64,000 nucleotides of DNA from Burkholderia seminalis DSM 23518 (lineage in GTDB: Bacteria; Pseudomonadota; Gammaproteobacteria; Burkholderiales; Burkholderiaceae), in contig NZ_CADFDK010000006.1 in the NCBI RefSeq assembly GCF_902832885.1, positions 62,001 to 126,000 on the forward strand. Direction: 5' to 3'. Shown in pieces: positions 1 to 11,007 of this stretch. The notes below the pieces were generated by a model. That model had not been told where the DNA came from. It did not search any database and worked only from the letters and a program-made list of their open reading frames with translations. Position 1 is the stretch's first letter, and every line of letters begins with the position of its first letter. The translations under genes were made by a program, and so were the position numbers.

Positions 1-42
1 CGTGCTCACGAAGCACCTTCATTCCTGTCGACGGAGGCCCAC

Positions 43-1101
43 ATGCCGCAAAGCAAGACCACAAACCGCCAGATCATCCTGAATTCGCGCCCGGTCGGCG
101 CCCCGACACCGGACAACTTCCGCGCCGAAACCGGCGACGTGCCGACGCCGGGCGCCGGCCAGGTGCTGCTGCGCACGATCTGGTTGTCGCTCGATCCGTA
201 CATGCGCGGCCGGATGAACGACACGCCGTCCTACGCGCCGCCTGCCGAGCTCGGCCAGCCGATGGTCGGCGGCACGGTCAGCCAAGTCGTAACGTCGAAC
301 CTGCCTGCCTTCCGCGAAGGCGATCTCGTCGTCGCCGGAGCCGGCTGGCAGGACTACGCGCTGTCGGACGGACGCGACCTGATCCCGCTCGGCCGCGATT
401 TCGCGCATCCGTCGTTTGCCCTCGGCGTGCTCGGCATGCCGGGCTTCACCGCGTACACGGGGTTGCTGAAGATCGGCGAGCCGAAAGCCGGCGAGACGGT
501 GGTCGTCGCGGCAGCGAGCGGCGCGGTCGGCGCAGTGGTCGGCCAGATCGCGAAGCTGAAGGGCTGCCGCGTGGTCGGCGTCGCGGGCGGCGCCGACAAG
601 TGCGCGTACGTGACCGGCACGCTCGGCTTCGACGCATGCGTCGACCATCGCGATCCGGCATTCGCCGCGAAGCTGAAGGACGCGTGCCCGAACGGCATCG
701 ACGTCTATTTCGAGAACGTGGGCGGCGCGGTGTTCGACGCGGTCTGGCCGCTGCTGAACGACCATGCGCGCGTGCCCGTCTGCGGGATCATTGCGCATTA
801 CAACGACACGGCATACGACGACAAGGCCGTGTCGACCGGCCGCGATCGCGTGCCGGCGCTGATGGGCACGATCCTGCGCAAGCGCATCCGGATGCAGGGT
901 TTCATCATCCTCGATCACTATGCGACCGGCTATGCGCCATTCCTGAAGGACATGAGCGAGTGGGTCGCGCAGGGCAAGGTGAAGACGCGCGAGGACGTCG
1001 TTCCCGAGCTTGCCGACGCACCGGAAGCCCTGATCGGCTTGCTTGCCGGCAAGAATTTCGGCAAGGTCGTCGTGCGCGTCGGCCCGGACGAACTGGCTTG
1101 A
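43..1101 (+). CDS. NADP-dependent oxidoreductase, MDR superfamily (CurA/YncB-like)
   Basis: A 352-residue medium-chain dehydrogenase/reductase of the zinc-free, NADPH-using type that reduces enones or quinone-like substrates in the cytoplasm. The N-terminal GroES-like half carries DPYMRGRM at about residues 51-58, a signature of the prostaglandin-reductase/CurA branch. The Rossmann motif AASGAVGAVVG lies at 157-167. No structural or catalytic zinc cysteines are visible. The length fits the family. The start is set by a good ribosome site (cggagg) a few bases upstream. It is followed by a small ABM-type protein on the same strand, and the two may share a transcript. The family assignment is firm; the physiological substrate is not visible. 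Confidence 0.9.
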   Translation: MPQSKTTNRQIILNSRPVGAPTPDNFRAETGDVPTPGAGQVLLRTIWLSLDPYMRGRMNDTPSYAPPAELGQPMVGGTVSQVVTSNLPAFREGDLVVAGAGWQDYALSDGRDLIPLGRDFAHPSFALGVLGMPGFTAYTGLLKIGEPKAGETVVVAAASGAVGAVVGQIAKLKGCRVVGVAGGADKCAYVTGTLGFDACVDHRDPAFAAKLKDACPNGIDVYFENVGGAVFDAVWPLLNDHARVPVCGIIAHYNDTAYDDKAVSTGRDRVPALMGTILRKRIRMQGFIILDHYATGYAPFLKDMSEWVAQGKVKTREDVVPELADAPEALIGLLAGKNFGKVVVRVGPDELA

Positions 1102-1194
1102 TCTCGCGGTACGACCACCCGCATGCGTTGCACGCTGGCGTCGCGCGCCGCCAGCTTGTGGCATGCTCGATTCCGTTTCCAAAGGAGTGACGAC

Positions 1195-1494
1195 ATGGCG
1201 CTTCACGTAATCGCTTCGCTGTTCGTGAAACCCGAACATGCGCAGGCCGCCGAGGCCGAACTGCGCAGCATGGTCGCGAAGACGCGTACCGAACCGGGCA
1301 ACCGGCGCTACGACCTGTTCCGCGAACAGGACGGCTCGCCGAACCTGCACCTGTACGAGATCTACGACGACCAGGCCGCGTTCGACGCGCACCTCGCGAG
1401 CCCGTATTTCGGCGAATTCCGTGTGAAGTCGGCCGACTGGTTCACGGCGCCGCCGGTCATCAAGGTGCTGTCGGGCATCGACGTGGCCGAGTAA
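1195..1494 (+). CDS. Putative quinol monooxygenase (ABM domain)
   Basis: A 99-residue antibiotic-biosynthesis-monooxygenase (ABM) domain protein of the YgiN type, expected to be a small dimeric ferredoxin-like barrel acting on quinols or similar aromatics. The pattern of an N-terminal strand (HVIASLFVKPEH), central NRRYDLFREQDG and LHLYEIYDDQAAFDAHL is typical of the family. The start at 1195 is preferred over an upstream in-frame ATG because aaaggag lies at the right distance. It lies downstream of an NADPH oxidoreductase, a common partnership in quinone handling. Family call is good, substrate unknown. Confidence 0.85.
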   Translation: MALHVIASLFVKPEHAQAAEAELRSMVAKTRTEPGNRRYDLFREQDGSPNLHLYEIYDDQAAFDAHLASPYFGEFRVKSADWFTAPPVIKVLSGIDVAE

Positions 1495-1628
1495 CGATGC
1501 AGTACCCCCACGCGGCTCGCCCCCATCAGGGCCGCGCGGCATCCGTTGCGCACCACGCAGCGGACATGAAGAAAACACGGCGCAACGTCGTTCGCGCCGC
1601 TTCCCCAATACACCGGCCCGGAGGCTGA

Positions 1629-2084
1629 ATGGTCACCCTCAACATCAACGGCGAAACCCGCACGGTCGACGCCCCCGACGACATGCCCTTGCTCTGGGTA
1701 CTGCGCGACGTCGTCGGTCTGACCGGCACCAAGTTCGGCTGCGGAATCGCGCAATGCGGCGCGTGCACCGTGCATCTCGACGGCGTCGCCGCGCGTTCGT
1801 GCGTCCTGCCGGTCGCGGCCGTCGCGGGCCGCAAGATCACGACGATCGAAGCCGTCGGCGCGACGCCGGCCGGCCACAAGGTCCAGCAGGCATGGCGCGA
1901 GCTCGACGTCGTCCAGTGCGGCTACTGCCAGTCGGGGCAGGTGATGGCGGCCACCGCGCTGATCGCGTCGAACCCCAACCCGAGCGACGCCGACATCGAC
2001 GCGGCGATGGCCGGCAATATCTGCCGCTGCGGCACGTACAACCGGATTCGCGCGGCCGTGAAGCAAGCCGCGAAGGAGGCCTGA
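1629..2084 (+). CDS. (2Fe-2S)-binding subunit of a molybdenum hydroxylase (IorA-like)
   Basis: Small electron-transfer subunit, 151 residues, of a xanthine-oxidase-family enzyme. It holds two [2Fe-2S] clusters: plant-ferredoxin type cysteines at about C38, C43, C46 and C58, and the second cluster in QCGYC (C97, C100) and ICRC (C132, C134). It passes electrons from the molybdopterin subunit encoded one base downstream to a cytochrome c encoded after that. Length and motifs match the alpha subunit of isoquinoline 1-oxidoreductase. The aaggagg inside its last codons serves as ribosome site for the next gene, indicating translational coupling. The actual substrate (N-heterocycle or aldehyde) cannot be read from sequence. 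Confidence 0.93.
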   Translation: MVTLNINGETRTVDAPDDMPLLWVLRDVVGLTGTKFGCGIAQCGACTVHLDGVAARSCVLPVAAVAGRKITTIEAVGATPAGHKVQQAWRELDVVQCGYCQSGQVMAATALIASNPNPSDADIDAAMAGNICRCGTYNRIRAAVKQAAKEA

Positions 2085-2085
2085 C

Positions 2086-4305
2086 ATGTCGCGAGGATTG
2101 ATCGAAGCAGGTCGGGCCGGCGCGGGCGTGTCGCGCCGTTCGTTCCTCAAACTCGGCATGTCGCTTGGCGCGGCGGCCGGCGGCGGATTGCTGCTCGGCT
2201 TCAGCCTGCCGGCGGCGGGCGACGATGCGCGGCGCTCGGTGATCGGCGGTGACGCGGCCGAACCGGCGCAGCCCGGCGTGTTCGCGCCGAACGCGTTCGT
2301 GCAGATCGACCGTGCCGGCAAGGTCACGCTGGTGATGCCGAAAGTCGAGATGGGGCAGGGTGTCTATACGGCGCTGCCGATGCTGATCGCCGAGGAGCTC
2401 GAAGTGCCGCTGTCGAACGTGACGCTCGACCACGCGCCGCCGAACGAGAAACTGTTCATGGATCCGCTGCTCGGCGGCCAGCTCACCGGCGGCTCGACGT
2501 CGGTGCGCTACGCGTGGGAACCGATGCGCCGCGCGGGCGCCACCGCGCGTACGCTGCTGGTCTCGGCGGCCGCGAAACAATGGAACGTCGATCCGGCCAC
2601 CTGCCGCGCGGCGAACGGCGAAGTACAGCATCCGCCCAGCGGCCGGCGCGCATCGTACGGCCAGTTGGCCGACGCCGCGGCGAAACTGCCGGTGCCGAAG
2701 GACGTCGTCCTGAAGAAGCCCGAGGATTTCAAGCTGATCGGCACGCCCGCGAAGCGCCTCGACTCGCCGGAGAAGGTCGACGGCACCGCGCAGTTCGGGC
2801 TCGACGTGCGCCTGCCGGGCATGCTGTACGCGGTGATCGTGAACAGCCCGGTATTCGGCGGCACGGTCGCGAGCGTCGACGATACGGCCGCGAAAAAGAT
2901 TCCCGGCGTGCGCCAGGTCGTGCGCGTCGACAACGCGGTCGCGGTGGTCGGCGATCACACGTGGGCCGCGAAGCGCGGCGCATCGGCACTCGTCGTGAAG
3001 TGGAACGAGGGCGCGGGCGCGAAGGTGTCGACCAAGGATCTGTTCGCGGATCTCGCGCAGGCGGCGGCGAACGGCAAGGGCGCGGTCGCACGCAAGGAAG
3101 GGGACGTCGGCAAGGCATTCGCGAACGCGAAGACGCGCGTCGACGCCGTCTACGAACAGCCGTTGCTCGCGCACGCGACGATGGAGCCGGTGAACTGCAC
3201 GGTGCATGTGCGCGGCGACGGCTGCGAGATCTGGGTCGGCACGCAGGTGCCGACGCGCGCGGTTGACACCGCGCAGCAACTCACGGGCCTGTCGCCCGAC
3301 AAGATCGTCGTGCACAACCATCTGCTCGGCGGCGGCTTCGGGCGTCGGCTCGAGACCGACATGATCGGCCAGGCCGTGAAGGTCGGCAAGCAGGTCAACG
3401 CGCCGGTGAAGGTGATCTGGACACGCGAGGAAGACGTTCAGCACGACATGTACCGGCCGTGCTACTACGACAAGATTTCGGCCGGCCTCGACGCGAACGG
3501 CAAGCCCGTCGCATGGCAGCACCGGATCGTCGGTTCGTCGATCATGGCACGCTTCGCGCCGCCCGCATTCCAGAACGGCGTCGATCCCGACGCGGTCGAG
3601 GTCGCGGCCGAACTTCCGTACGACCTGCCGAACCAGCTCGTCGACTACGTGCGCCAGGAGCCGCGCCACGTGCCGACCGCGTTCTGGCGCGGCGTCGGGC
3701 CGACCCGGGGCACGTTCGTCGTCGAGAGCTTCATCGACGAACTCGCCGCGCAGACCAAGACCGACCCCGTGCAATATCGCCGCGCGCTGCTCGACAAGAC
3801 GCCGCGCGCACGCAACGTGCTCGACGTCGCGACGAAGGCGGCCGGCTGGGGCGCGTCGTTGCCGAAGGGGCAGGGGCGGGGCGTGTCGGTGATGCACGCG
3901 TTCGGCAGCTTCTTCTCGATCGTCATCGACGTCGCGGTGGACGGCGGCGAGGTGCAGGTCAAGCGCGCCGTGTGCGCGGTCGATTGCGGGATGGTCGTCA
4001 ATCCGAACACGATCGAGGCGCAGGTGCAGGGCGGCATCATCTTCGGGATCACGGGCGCGCTGTACGGCGAGATCACGATCGAGGACGGCCGCGTGATGCA
4101 GAGCAACTTTACCGACTACCGGATGATGCGGATCAACGAGACGCCGCCGATCGAGGTCCATCTGGTCAAGAGCGGCGAAGCGCCGGGCGGGATCGGCGAG
4201 CCGGGCACGGCGGCGACGGCGGCGGCGCTGTCGAACGCGATCTTCGCGGCGACCGGCACGCGGCTGCGCAAGCTGCCGGTCGGCAACCAGCTGAAGACGG
4301 CTTGA
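2086..4305 (+). CDS. Xanthine dehydrogenase family molybdopterin-binding subunit (IorB-like)
   Basis: Large catalytic subunit, 739 residues, expected to carry the molybdenum cytosine-dinucleotide cofactor and hydroxylate a heterocycle or oxidise an aldehyde. The N-terminus has a twin-arginine signal (SRRSFLKLG at about residues 16-24, then a Gly/Ala-rich hydrophobic stretch), so the assembled complex should be exported folded with its Fe-S partner. The glycine-rich GGGFGRR stretch around residue 416 and GEPG near the C-terminus are typical Mo-cofactor contacts. It follows the 2Fe-2S gene after a single base and precedes a three-heme cytochrome c, the usual IorA-IorB-cytochrome order. Confidence 0.92.
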   Translation: MSRGLIEAGRAGAGVSRRSFLKLGMSLGAAAGGGLLLGFSLPAAGDDARRSVIGGDAAEPAQPGVFAPNAFVQIDRAGKVTLVMPKVEMGQGVYTALPMLIAEELEVPLSNVTLDHAPPNEKLFMDPLLGGQLTGGSTSVRYAWEPMRRAGATARTLLVSAAAKQWNVDPATCRAANGEVQHPPSGRRASYGQLADAAAKLPVPKDVVLKKPEDFKLIGTPAKRLDSPEKVDGTAQFGLDVRLPGMLYAVIVNSPVFGGTVASVDDTAAKKIPGVRQVVRVDNAVAVVGDHTWAAKRGASALVVKWNEGAGAKVSTKDLFADLAQAAANGKGAVARKEGDVGKAFANAKTRVDAVYEQPLLAHATMEPVNCTVHVRGDGCEIWVGTQVPTRAVDTAQQLTGLSPDKIVVHNHLLGGGFGRRLETDMIGQAVKVGKQVNAPVKVIWTREEDVQHDMYRPCYYDKISAGLDANGKPVAWQHRIVGSSIMARFAPPAFQNGVDPDAVEVAAELPYDLPNQLVDYVRQEPRHVPTAFWRGVGPTRGTFVVESFIDELAAQTKTDPVQYRRALLDKTPRARNVLDVATKAAGWGASLPKGQGRGVSVMHAFGSFFSIVIDVAVDGGEVQVKRAVCAVDCGMVVNPNTIEAQVQGGIIFGITGALYGEITIEDGRVMQSNFTDYRMMRINETPPIEVHLVKSGEAPGGIGEPGTAATAAALSNAIFAATGTRLRKLPVGNQLKTA

Positions 4306-4319
4306 GGGAGGGGACGACC

Positions 4320-5618
4320 ATGCGAAACCTCACCCTGAACACGCTCAGCGCATCGCTGCTTGCATTGTCCGTGCTGCTGGCCGGCACGATCGCGCATGCC
4401 GCGGAAACGGCACCGACCGACAGCGCGCTCGTCGCGCGCGGCGCCTATCTCGCGAAAGCCGGCGACTGCGTTGCGTGCCACACCGCGCCGCGCGGTACGC
4501 CGTTCGCGGGCGGCCTGAAGATGGTCACGCCGATGGGCGCGATCTACACGACCAACATCACGCCCGATCCGGAGACGGGCATCGGCGGCTATACGGAAGC
4601 CGAGTTCGCGGGCGCGCTGCGCAAGGGCGTCGCGAAGGACGGCCACAACCTGTATCCGGCGATGCCGTATCCGTCGTACGCGAAGCTGAAGGACGACGAC
4701 GTGAAGGCGCTGTATGCGTACTTCATGCACGGCGTCGAGCCGGTCAAGCAGGCGAACCGGCCGTCCGACATTCCCTGGCCGCTCAACATGCGCTGGCCGC
4801 TCGCGCTGTGGAACATGGTGTTCCTCGACTCGACGCCTTATGCCGACAAGCCGGACAAGGACGCGATGTGGAACCGCGGCGCCTATCTCGTGCAGGGGCT
4901 CGGGCACTGCGGGTCGTGCCACACGCCGCGCGGTGTCGGCTTCCAGGAGAAGGCACTCGACGAACGCGGCTCGGCGTTCCTGTCGGGTGCGTCGATCGAC
5001 AACTGGTTCGCGTCGAACCTGACCGGCGAGCACAATACGGGGCTCGGCCGCTGGAACGAGGCCGAGGTCGCGCAGTTCCTGAAGACCGGCGCGAACCGTC
5101 ACGCGACCGCGTTCGGCTCGATGGTGAGCGTGATCAACCACAGCACGCAGGCGTTGACGGACGACGACCTGGCCGCGATGTCGCGCTACCTGAAATCGCT
5201 GCCGGCCGCAGGCGGCACCGGTGCGCCGCCGTACAGCTACGATCCGAAGGCGACGCAGGTGGCGCTGGGCCGGCCGGCAGCCGATCCGGGCGCGAAGGTG
5301 TATAACGCTTACTGCCTGCATTGCCACGGTGCGGACGGGCGCGGTTACGCGCCGCTGCTCGCGCCGCTCGCCGGCAATCCGAACGTGCTCGAGGCCGATG
5401 CATCGTCGCTGATCAACGTGACGCTGAACGGCAGCGACACGCTCGTGATCGGCGGTGTGCCGTCCGCCTATCCGATGCCGGCGTTCTCGAACCAGCTGAA
5501 CGACCAGCAGATCGCCGACGTGCTGACGTTCATGCGCGCCGGCTGGAACAACGGCGCGCCGGCCGTGCAGGCGGCGGACGTCGCGAAACTCCGCAAGGCG
5601 ACGGCGGCCGCGCACTGA
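4320..5618 (+). CDS. Three-heme cytochrome c, electron acceptor of the Mo hydroxylase
   Basis: Periplasmic or membrane-anchored c-type cytochrome of 432 residues. An N-terminal signal sequence ends in AHA near residue 27. Three heme-binding motifs are visible: CVACH at C50, CGSCH at about C197 and CLHCH at about C332, the pattern of the cytochrome subunit of membrane alcohol, aldehyde and heterocycle dehydrogenases. It starts 14 bases after the molybdopterin subunit with gggagggg as ribosome site, so it is the third gene of the operon. It should pass electrons to the quinol or cytochrome oxidase chain. An analogous cytochrome is found in the right-hand triad of this window. Confidence 0.93.
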   Translation: MRNLTLNTLSASLLALSVLLAGTIAHAAETAPTDSALVARGAYLAKAGDCVACHTAPRGTPFAGGLKMVTPMGAIYTTNITPDPETGIGGYTEAEFAGALRKGVAKDGHNLYPAMPYPSYAKLKDDDVKALYAYFMHGVEPVKQANRPSDIPWPLNMRWPLALWNMVFLDSTPYADKPDKDAMWNRGAYLVQGLGHCGSCHTPRGVGFQEKALDERGSAFLSGASIDNWFASNLTGEHNTGLGRWNEAEVAQFLKTGANRHATAFGSMVSVINHSTQALTDDDLAAMSRYLKSLPAAGGTGAPPYSYDPKATQVALGRPAADPGAKVYNAYCLHCHGADGRGYAPLLAPLAGNPNVLEADASSLINVTLNGSDTLVIGGVPSAYPMPAFSNQLNDQQIADVLTFMRAGWNNGAPAVQAADVAKLRKATAAAH

Positions 5619-7214
<1,596 letters not shown>

Positions 7215-7227
7215 CGCGTGTCGCGTG

Positions 7228-7251
7228 TGCCCGCTACGGCGGGCATTTTTT
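7228..7251 (+). terminator. Rho-independent terminator after the aldehyde dehydrogenase
   Basis: A GCCCGC/GCGGGC stem with a TACG loop is followed directly by A and six T. It begins 14 bases after the stop codon and should end the transcript of the 1.6-7.2 kb genes. Confidence 0.9.
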
Positions 7252-7266
7252 CAGGTTTCGCGTGTC

Positions 7267-7300
7267 ACCGGGCGCATGCCATGCACGGCATGCGCCCGGT
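7267..7300. repeat. Perfect 14-bp inverted repeat (long hairpin)
   Basis: ACCGGGCGCATGCC and its exact reverse complement flank a 6-base ATGCAC loop. It sits 16 bases after a complete terminator and is not followed by a T run, so it is not needed for termination there. It could be a 3' stabilising hairpin, a transposition-related structure next to the truncated transposase, or a protein site. Confidence 0.7.
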
Positions 7301-7530
7301 AATTCCTTGAGCGCTTTGTCGGAAGGATTTATCACGATCGAAGATCGTCGGGACGTGCGGGAAAACGGGGTAGCCGTCATCCAATATTTGATTTTACATA
7401 ACGTGAATTATCGACAGTTTGGATTGTAGTGGCTAGATTGAAATGTCCGCTTTTGGCTACATAGATGGAATGGTCGCCTCCCGCCTCAACGGGCCGTCCG
7501 GCCGCCGGGTGTCCGGCGCCGGAGGCTGCG

Positions 7531-7968
7531 ATGGCTGCAACGGAGCGGATCACGATGACGATGCGCGAGCTGGACCGATTCAAGGTCATTCAGGACGTGG
7601 CGGATGGCAAGCTCAAGCCGTGGCGTGCAGCGGAACGGCTGGAACTGACGACCCGGCAGATTCGCCGGCTGGTCGCCCGACTTCGGGAACATGGCGCGGC
7701 GGGTTTGGTATCGGGACACCGATCGAAGCCCGGCAACCGTCGGCTGGACCCAGGAGCCGCCGACCGGGCGCTATCGGTCATCCGTGATCGCTACGCCGAT
7801 TTCGGACCGACACTGGCTTGCGAGAAGCGCTGGGAATGTCACGGCATTCGGCTGGCCAAGGAGACGGTCCGGAAGCTGATGACGGAGGCTGGCTTGTGGA
7901 TTCCGCGCCGGCAGCGGCCGCCGAAGGTTTATCAGCCGAGAGCGCGTCGGGCGTGTCTGGGTGAACTG
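7531..7968 (+). pseudogene. Truncated ISNCY-family transposase (N-terminal part)
   Basis: About 146 codons of a transposase N-terminus with the helix-turn-helix region LTTRQIRRLVARLREHG and the downstream LVSGHRSKPGNRR typical of ISNCY-type insertion sequences. Family-like sequence stops abruptly after CLGEL near 7968, just before the expected catalytic core. The frame then runs into unrelated sequence, so the DDE domain is missing and the element cannot transpose itself. A plausible left end of the element is near 7425-7455, where a TGTAGTGG...AATGTCCGC stretch occurs. The break point marks a past deletion or a second insertion. Family call from pattern recognition only. Confidence 0.75.
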
Positions 7969-8155
7969 AGCCACGCCGTTTCAGGCGGCAGACATGGATG
8001 CCGCAATTCTGCAGGTTACATCTCGAGCGGAATCGAACCAGCGGTCCGCCAAGGCCCGTGGATAAACGCAAGCGCCCTGCTGCTTCAGGCTCGGTGCTTC
8101 AACGCTGAATGACGCAAAGGCCGATGAAACATGCGACATCTGTATTGAGCTGGCG

Positions 8156-9025
8156 CTACGACATCTGAATCCGGGATTCGCTCAGCATCGTATCGGCGAT
8201 ATCGAGCATCGCGCGCAAGCGATCCATATGCCGAAGGTCATGGTGATAACCCACCCATATGTCTCTGGACGGTGGCGGCTCCGGCGTTTCGATGCGCAGC
8301 AGTGCCGATGTCGCGTCGCCCAGCGGCCGTGGCAGGACCGCCATGCCCATGCCTGCCCCACACATCCTGGCCTGAACGGCGCGGCTCGTGCTGGTGAAGA
8401 CACGCCGCGACCGAGGGAACCTGTCGAGCAGCCAGGCGACATCGGGGAAGTGAGATTGCGCCGTGTTCATCACGATCAACCCCACCGAAGCAGGATCATG
8501 CCGCAACGCACGTACGGTTTCGGCCGTGCCGTAAAGACCGTACGGAACGCTCATCAGGCGGCGCTGAACGATGTCCGGTTCGGTGAAAGGAACGATCCGG
8601 AAGGCCAGGTCGGCCTCGCGGCGTGACAGGCTCAGCAATCGGTAACTCGCGATCACTTCCGGCACCACGGCCGGATGACGGCGCACCAGTTCCGCCAGAA
8701 CCGGCGCGAGCACGTAGCCGGCGAACCACTCCGCGCACGATATACGCAAGATGCCTTCGAGGCGGTCTTGATTACCGGCCAGACGCCGTTCCATGGCCAG
8801 CGCCGCGTTTTCCATGGCTTCGGCCAGGCTCAGCACGGTATCCCCGGCGTCCGTGAGCACGAGCCCATCCGCGGTCCTGCGAAACAACGCCTGCCCGGCT
8901 TCATCCTCGAGTGCCTTGATCCGGCGGCCGATCGTCGGATGGCTCACGCCCAGGCTTCGGGCTGCCGCACCGAAAGATCCGCCCCGCTTGACCGCCAGAA
9001 AGACCCGGACATCACTCCATTCCAT
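8156..9025 (-). CDS. LysR-family transcriptional regulator
   Basis: 289 residues. The winged helix-turn-helix at about residues 1-60 (FGAAARSLGVSHPTIGRRIKALE) is followed by the two-lobed effector domain. The start is placed at MEWSDVRVF, where LysR homology begins; 17 extra upstream in-frame codons have no family character. The gene is divergent from a short-chain dehydrogenase at 9164. A palindrome TCACA-N8-TGTGA lies in the shared promoter region, so it probably controls that gene and itself. The VSHPTIGRR recognition helix resembles the branch that regulates small oxidoreductases. The effector is unknown. Confidence 0.9.
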   Translation of the reverse strand: MEWSDVRVFLAVKRGGSFGAAARSLGVSHPTIGRRIKALEDEAGQALFRRTADGLVLTDAGDTVLSLAEAMENAALAMERRLAGNQDRLEGILRISCAEWFAGYVLAPVLAELVRRHPAVVPEVIASYRLLSLSRREADLAFRIVPFTEPDIVQRRLMSVPYGLYGTAETVRALRHDPASVGLIVMNTAQSHFPDVAWLLDRFPRSRRVFTSTSRAVQARMCGAGMGMAVLPRPLGDATSALLRIETPEPPPSRDIWVGYHHDLRHMDRLRAMLDIADTMLSESRIQMS

Positions 9026-9076
9026 TGCGATGGATCGTCGTTCAAAAATGTACGCCAAATATACAAGAACGGCCAT

Positions 9077-9094
9077 TCACAAACAATTGTGTGA
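9077..9094. promoter_or_regulatory. Candidate LysR operator
   Basis: TCACA-N8-TGTGA inverted repeat in the 138-base gap between the divergent LysR and dehydrogenase genes, 52 bases from the LysR start. Position and symmetry fit a LysR recognition site; binding is inferred. Confidence 0.45.
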
Positions 9095-9163
9095 GCCTCA
9101 CGATGGTGACTTTCATCAACCGAACCGCCCCGCCGGGGGCCAACGTCTGCGGAGCGTGAAGTC

Positions 9164-9910
9164 ATGGACAAGTTGAAGGGCAAGGTCGCGATCGTGACGG
9201 GAGCATCGAAAGGAATCGGCGCAGGCATCGCGCGCCAGCTGGCGGCCGACGGCGCACAGGTCGTCGTCAACTACGCATCGAGCGCGAGCAATGCCGAAAA
9301 GGTCGTCGCGGACATTCAGGCCGCCGGTGGGCAGGCATTGGCGGTGCGCGCCGACGTGACGAACGAGACGGAGGTCGAGGCGCTCGTCAACGTAGCCGTC
9401 GACCATTTCGGACGGTTGGATATCGTGGTGAACAACGCCGGCGTCTATCAGTTCGCCAGGATCGAGGAGACCACCGAGGCGCGCTACCGCGAGCAATTCG
9501 ACATCAACGTTCTCGGCCCGCTGCTGGTCGTCGGGGCCGCGGCGCCGCATCTCGGCAAAGGCAGCAGCATCGTCAACATCGGTTCCAACGTGACGCGCGT
9601 CCTGCCGGCCGAAAGTGCCATCTACAGCGGCACGAAAGGCGCCATCGACGCCATCACCGGCGTGCTCTCGCGGGAGCTCGGCCCGCGCGGCATCCGGGTC
9701 AATGCCGTGAACCCCGGCCTGGTGGAAACGGAGGGCACCCATGCTGCCGCGGTGATCGGCTCGGACTTCGAAACATGGAACGCGGACCAGACACCGCTTG
9801 GCCGTATCGGCCAGGTGCGGGACATCGCGCCGATCGTTTCATTTCTCGCGTCGGACGACTCGGGGTGGATGACGGGCGAGATCGTCCTTGCGTCGGGCGG
9901 CATGCGCTGA
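9164..9910 (+). CDS. Short-chain dehydrogenase/reductase (3-oxoacyl-ACP reductase-like)
   Basis: 248-residue classical SDR. The cofactor motif TGASKGIGAG is at residues 12-21, NNAG at about 90-93, and the catalytic YSGTK (Y154, K158) is intact. NADP(H) preference is suggested by the basic residue pattern after the glycine motif but is not certain. It is divergent from a LysR regulator with a candidate operator between them, and 142 bases upstream of a second SDR on the same strand. The likely role is reduction of a carbonyl compound in the cytoplasm; the substrate cannot be told. Confidence 0.9.
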   Translation: MDKLKGKVAIVTGASKGIGAGIARQLAADGAQVVVNYASSASNAEKVVADIQAAGGQALAVRADVTNETEVEALVNVAVDHFGRLDIVVNNAGVYQFARIEETTEARYREQFDINVLGPLLVVGAAAPHLGKGSSIVNIGSNVTRVLPAESAIYSGTKGAIDAITGVLSRELGPRGIRVNAVNPGLVETEGTHAAAVIGSDFETWNADQTPLGRIGQVRDIAPIVSFLASDDSGWMTGEIVLASGGMR

Positions 9911-10052
9911 CGCGGCCTGCTCGCGGGCATGCACGCCGTGCGCAACAGACATGAGCGCTTCCACGAGAAACATGTCGGTTCCGCACCGGCGCGCATGTTG
10001 GCATGCCCCGTCGAGCGAATCGAAACACAGCATCAAGTGAAAGGAGAAACGC

Positions 10053-10883
10053 ATGAACAAAACCTGGTTGATCACCGGCTGCTCCGGCGGCTTCGGCCTG
10101 CATCTCGCACGCATGGCGGCCGCGCGCGGCGACCACGTGGTGGCAACGGCGCGTGCGCCGGAAACGCTACGCGATCTCGCTCGGCATTACCCGGACACGC
10201 TGCGTGTTGCAGCGTTGGACGTGACGAAGCCGGAGACGATACAAGCGGCCATTGCCTTGACGGCCGAAACGTTCGGCAGGTTGGACGTGCTGGTCAATAA
10301 CGCCGGGCATGGATTCATGGGGGCGATCGAAGAAGGCACCCCGGAGGAATACCGGCCGTTATTCGATGTGAACGTCTTCGGACTCGTCGAGACGACGCGT
10401 GCGGCATTGCCGCTGATGCGACGCACCGGCGGCGGCAGGATCGTAAACCTGTCGTCCGGTGCCGGTATCGCCGGTTCGGGTGGCCGCGGCTATTACAACG
10501 CGACGAAGTTTGCGGTCGAAGGCCTGTCGGAGGCACTCGCGCAGGAAGTCGAACCGATGGGCATTCGCGTGATCATCGTCGAGCCGGGTCCGTTTCGAAC
10601 CGAATTCCTGGGGCGCTCGATCGCGGTCGCCAGGCAGCAGATCAGCGACTATGCGGCAACCGCCGGCTCCGCGCGCAGCTACCGCGACAGCAACGACGGA
10701 CATCAGGCAGGCGATCCTGCCAAAGCCGCCGCGGTAATGATTCAGGCAATCGACTCGGACGATCCGCCCTTGCACCTGCCGATCGGGCCGAACGCTCATG
10801 CCATTGCGGAGCGCAAGCTGAAGGCGTTCCGCCAGGACATCGACGCGTGGCGTGCGCTGTCCATCGCAACCGACTTCGATTGA
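10053..10883 (+). CDS. Short-chain dehydrogenase/reductase
   Basis: 276-residue SDR with TGCSGGFG at about residues 8-15, VNNAGHGF at 81-88 and the catalytic YNATK (Y148, K152). The TGCSGGFG form and the C-terminal extension put it in the group annotated as oxidoreductases of the YbbO/retinol-dehydrogenase-like type. A ribosome site (aaaggag) precedes the start. It follows another SDR and may be in the same LysR-controlled group. Function beyond NAD(P)-dependent oxidoreduction is unknown. Confidence 0.9.
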   Translation: MNKTWLITGCSGGFGLHLARMAAARGDHVVATARAPETLRDLARHYPDTLRVAALDVTKPETIQAAIALTAETFGRLDVLVNNAGHGFMGAIEEGTPEEYRPLFDVNVFGLVETTRAALPLMRRTGGGRIVNLSSGAGIAGSGGRGYYNATKFAVEGLSEALAQEVEPMGIRVIIVEPGPFRTEFLGRSIAVARQQISDYAATAGSARSYRDSNDGHQAGDPAKAAAVMIQAIDSDDPPLHLPIGPNAHAIAERKLKAFRQDIDAWRALSIATDFD

Positions 10884-11007
10884 TGGCGCCGGGCCGACGT
10901 GACGGTCGGCCCGAACACGGAATCGCGGACGCGTCGCCCGGTCCTCGCCCATCGGTTCGATCGGGTTGCACGCCGGCGAACGACGTGTCGCCCGCCGGGC
11001 GGCCGGC

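Noticed and set aside
8015-8070. A tRNA-like GGTTCGATTCC on the minus strand near the truncated transposase
   Set aside because: The T-arm stem does not pair and no acceptor stem or anticodon arm can be built around it.
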